A DNA stretch of 12,700 nt from positions 1 through 12,700 of the forward strand of contig JBFWQM010000164.1 of the NCBI GenBank assembly GCA_050249455.1. The letters are read 5' to 3'. The stretch's first letter is position 1. Each line of letters opens with the position of its first letter. Source of the DNA: JBFWQM01 sp050249455. Lineage in GTDB: Bacteria; Pseudomonadota; Alphaproteobacteria; MPNO01; VGEU01. The position numbers and the translations under genes are program-made. Under the pieces are notes generated by a model, which saw only the letters and a program-made list of their open reading frames with translations, ran no database searches and was not told the DNA's origin. This document shows, piece after piece, positions 11,876 to 12,700 of this stretch.

Positions 11876-12700
11876 CTACTCCTCGTCCTTCCCCTCGACC
11901 CGCCGCACCTCGGTGTTCATCGGCAGGTCCTTGCGGCGGCGCTGGGCGATCGCCTTGCCGGTCTCGAAGTAGTCGCCCTCGACGGCGAGCTTGGCGGCAC
12001 GGTCGAGGTCGTCCGACCACTCGCCGAGGGAGTAGCCGTACCACGGCGCCTCCGGCTTCAACGGCGGCAGGCCGAGCTCGTCCCAGATCTTCGCCGCATT
12101 CTCCATGTACTCGCGCTTGGGCAGCGAGATCGGCGGGAAGTCCTCCTTCAGGGTCGCGTCGTACAGCACCGAGGCGTCCTCGCCACCGTTGCGCAAGGAG
12201 CGGGGGCCATGGCCCTGGTCGCGGTGGTTGAGGATCTGGATGTCCATCGCCGGGTTGCAGCGGTAGGCCATCGCCCAGAACAGCGCGTCGGCGTTGTCGG
12301 GGTCGATGTCGTCGTTGACCGCCAGCACGTACTTGCCGCCGGCGCGCAGCAGCGAGGCCGCGCCGTAGAGCGCGCGCCAGATCTCGGTCCGCGGCACGCC
12401 GCGCTCGAGCTGGACGATCAGCACCTTCCTGATGTTGGTCAGCGGCTCGTGCATGCCGACCTTGATCACGCCCTTGATGCCGAGGTGGTTGCGCAGGTGG
12501 TCGAGGAACATCGGCTCGTAGGCGACGCGCTTGATCAGGCTCGATTCCGACGGCGTCACCTGGCTGATGATCGAGGTCAGGATCGCGTCCTTGCGCCGCG
12601 TGATGCAGGTCACGTCCATGTAGGCGTTGTATTCCTGCAGGTTGACGTGGCCGTGGCTCTCGCCGAACGGCGCCTCCGGCTCCAGGTACTCGGTGTCGAT
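11876..12700 (-). CDS. UbiD-family decarboxylase, C-terminal part
   Basis: The reading frame is open to the right edge; 274 residues are visible, the C-terminal half or so of a typical 480-500 residue UbiD. The first residues contain EAPFGE (partial residues 9-14), carrying both catalytic glutamates (E277 and E282 of Aspergillus niger Fdc1), followed by the family sequence around VTCITRRKDAI and SQVTPSESSLIKRVAYEP. The third catalytic residue, Arg173 in Fdc1, is outside the window. Members use prenylated FMN to (de)carboxylate aromatic or alpha,beta-unsaturated acids; the maturing prenyltransferase UbiX is not in the window. An internal Met near 12619 is not the start, because the family sequence continues upstream. 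It ends in an acidic tail (GKDEE). It converges on the second TRAP binding-protein gene. The substrate is unknown; ubiquinone biosynthesis is less likely given the catabolic surroundings. Confidence 0.92.
   Translation of the reverse strand: MDTEYLEPEAPFGESHGHVNLQEYNAYMDVTCITRRKDAILTSIISQVTPSESSLIKRVAYEPMFLDHLRNHLGIKGVIKVGMHEPLTNIRKVLIVQLERGVPRTEIWRALYGAASLLRAGGKYVLAVNDDIDPDNADALFWAMAYRCNPAMDIQILNHRDQGHGPRSLRNGGEDASVLYDATLKEDFPPISLPKREYMENAAKIWDELGLPPLKPEAPWYGYSLGEWSDDLDRAAKLAVEGDYFETGKAIAQRRRKDLPMNTEVRRVEGKDEE

Noticed and set aside
1..12700. CRISPR arrays, insertion sequences, tRNA or rRNA genes, phage genes
   Set aside because: No regularly spaced direct repeats, transposase or integrase motifs, or tRNA/rRNA signatures were seen on either strand.

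Overview
The window is GC-rich, densely packed bacterial DNA with strong G/C bias at third codon positions. It reads like the accessory, catabolic part of a chromosome from a high-GC alphaproteobacterium, possibly Rhizobiales/Bradyrhizobium-like. That placement is inferred from style, the abundance of ABC and TRAP importers, and a palindromic repeat of a type common in that group; no phylogenetic marker gene is present. Nothing here is a phage, integrase, transposase, CRISPR array, tRNA or rRNA.

Layout from left to right. (1) Positions 1-4003, all on the minus strand, form one importer operon read right to left: ATPase, periplasmic binding protein, two permeases of the nitrate/sulfonate/taurine type, a small Rieske [2Fe-2S] protein, and the start of an unknown acidic protein that runs off the left edge. 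(2) Positions 4004-4469 are the only long non-coding stretch. (3) Positions 4470-7361, minus strand, hold two tightly coupled genes: an FMN-dependent 2-hydroxyacid dehydrogenase/oxidase and a thiamine-diphosphate (ThDP) enzyme of the benzoylformate decarboxylase/acetolactate synthase superfamily. (4) Positions 7362-7495 carry a strong intrinsic terminator for the next operon plus an inverted repeat and putative promoter for the two-gene unit. (5) Positions 7496-10564, minus strand, are a TRAP transporter operon in the order small membrane subunit, large membrane subunit, binding protein, preceded by a candidate 21-codon leader ORF. (6) Positions 10737-11750, plus strand, encode a second, divergent TRAP binding protein. 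(7) Positions 11751-11875 contain a 25-bp perfect inverted repeat between convergent genes. (8) Positions 11876-12700, minus strand, are the C-terminal part of a UbiD-family prenyl-FMN decarboxylase cut by the right edge.

Working model (inference): TRAP and/or ABC importers bring in an organic acid. The FMN enzyme oxidises a 2-hydroxyacid to a 2-oxoacid and the ThDP enzyme decarboxylates it to an aldehyde, a logic parallel to the mandelate dehydrogenase/benzoylformate decarboxylase pair. A UbiD decarboxylase and a Rieske electron-transfer protein nearby suggest aromatic or unsaturated-acid breakdown. The substrate cannot be read from the sequence. The most notable items are the hydroxyacid-oxidase/ThDP pair, the putative leader ORF before the TRAP operon, the Rieske protein with an enlarged cluster loop inside an importer operon, and the non-coding inverted repeats.
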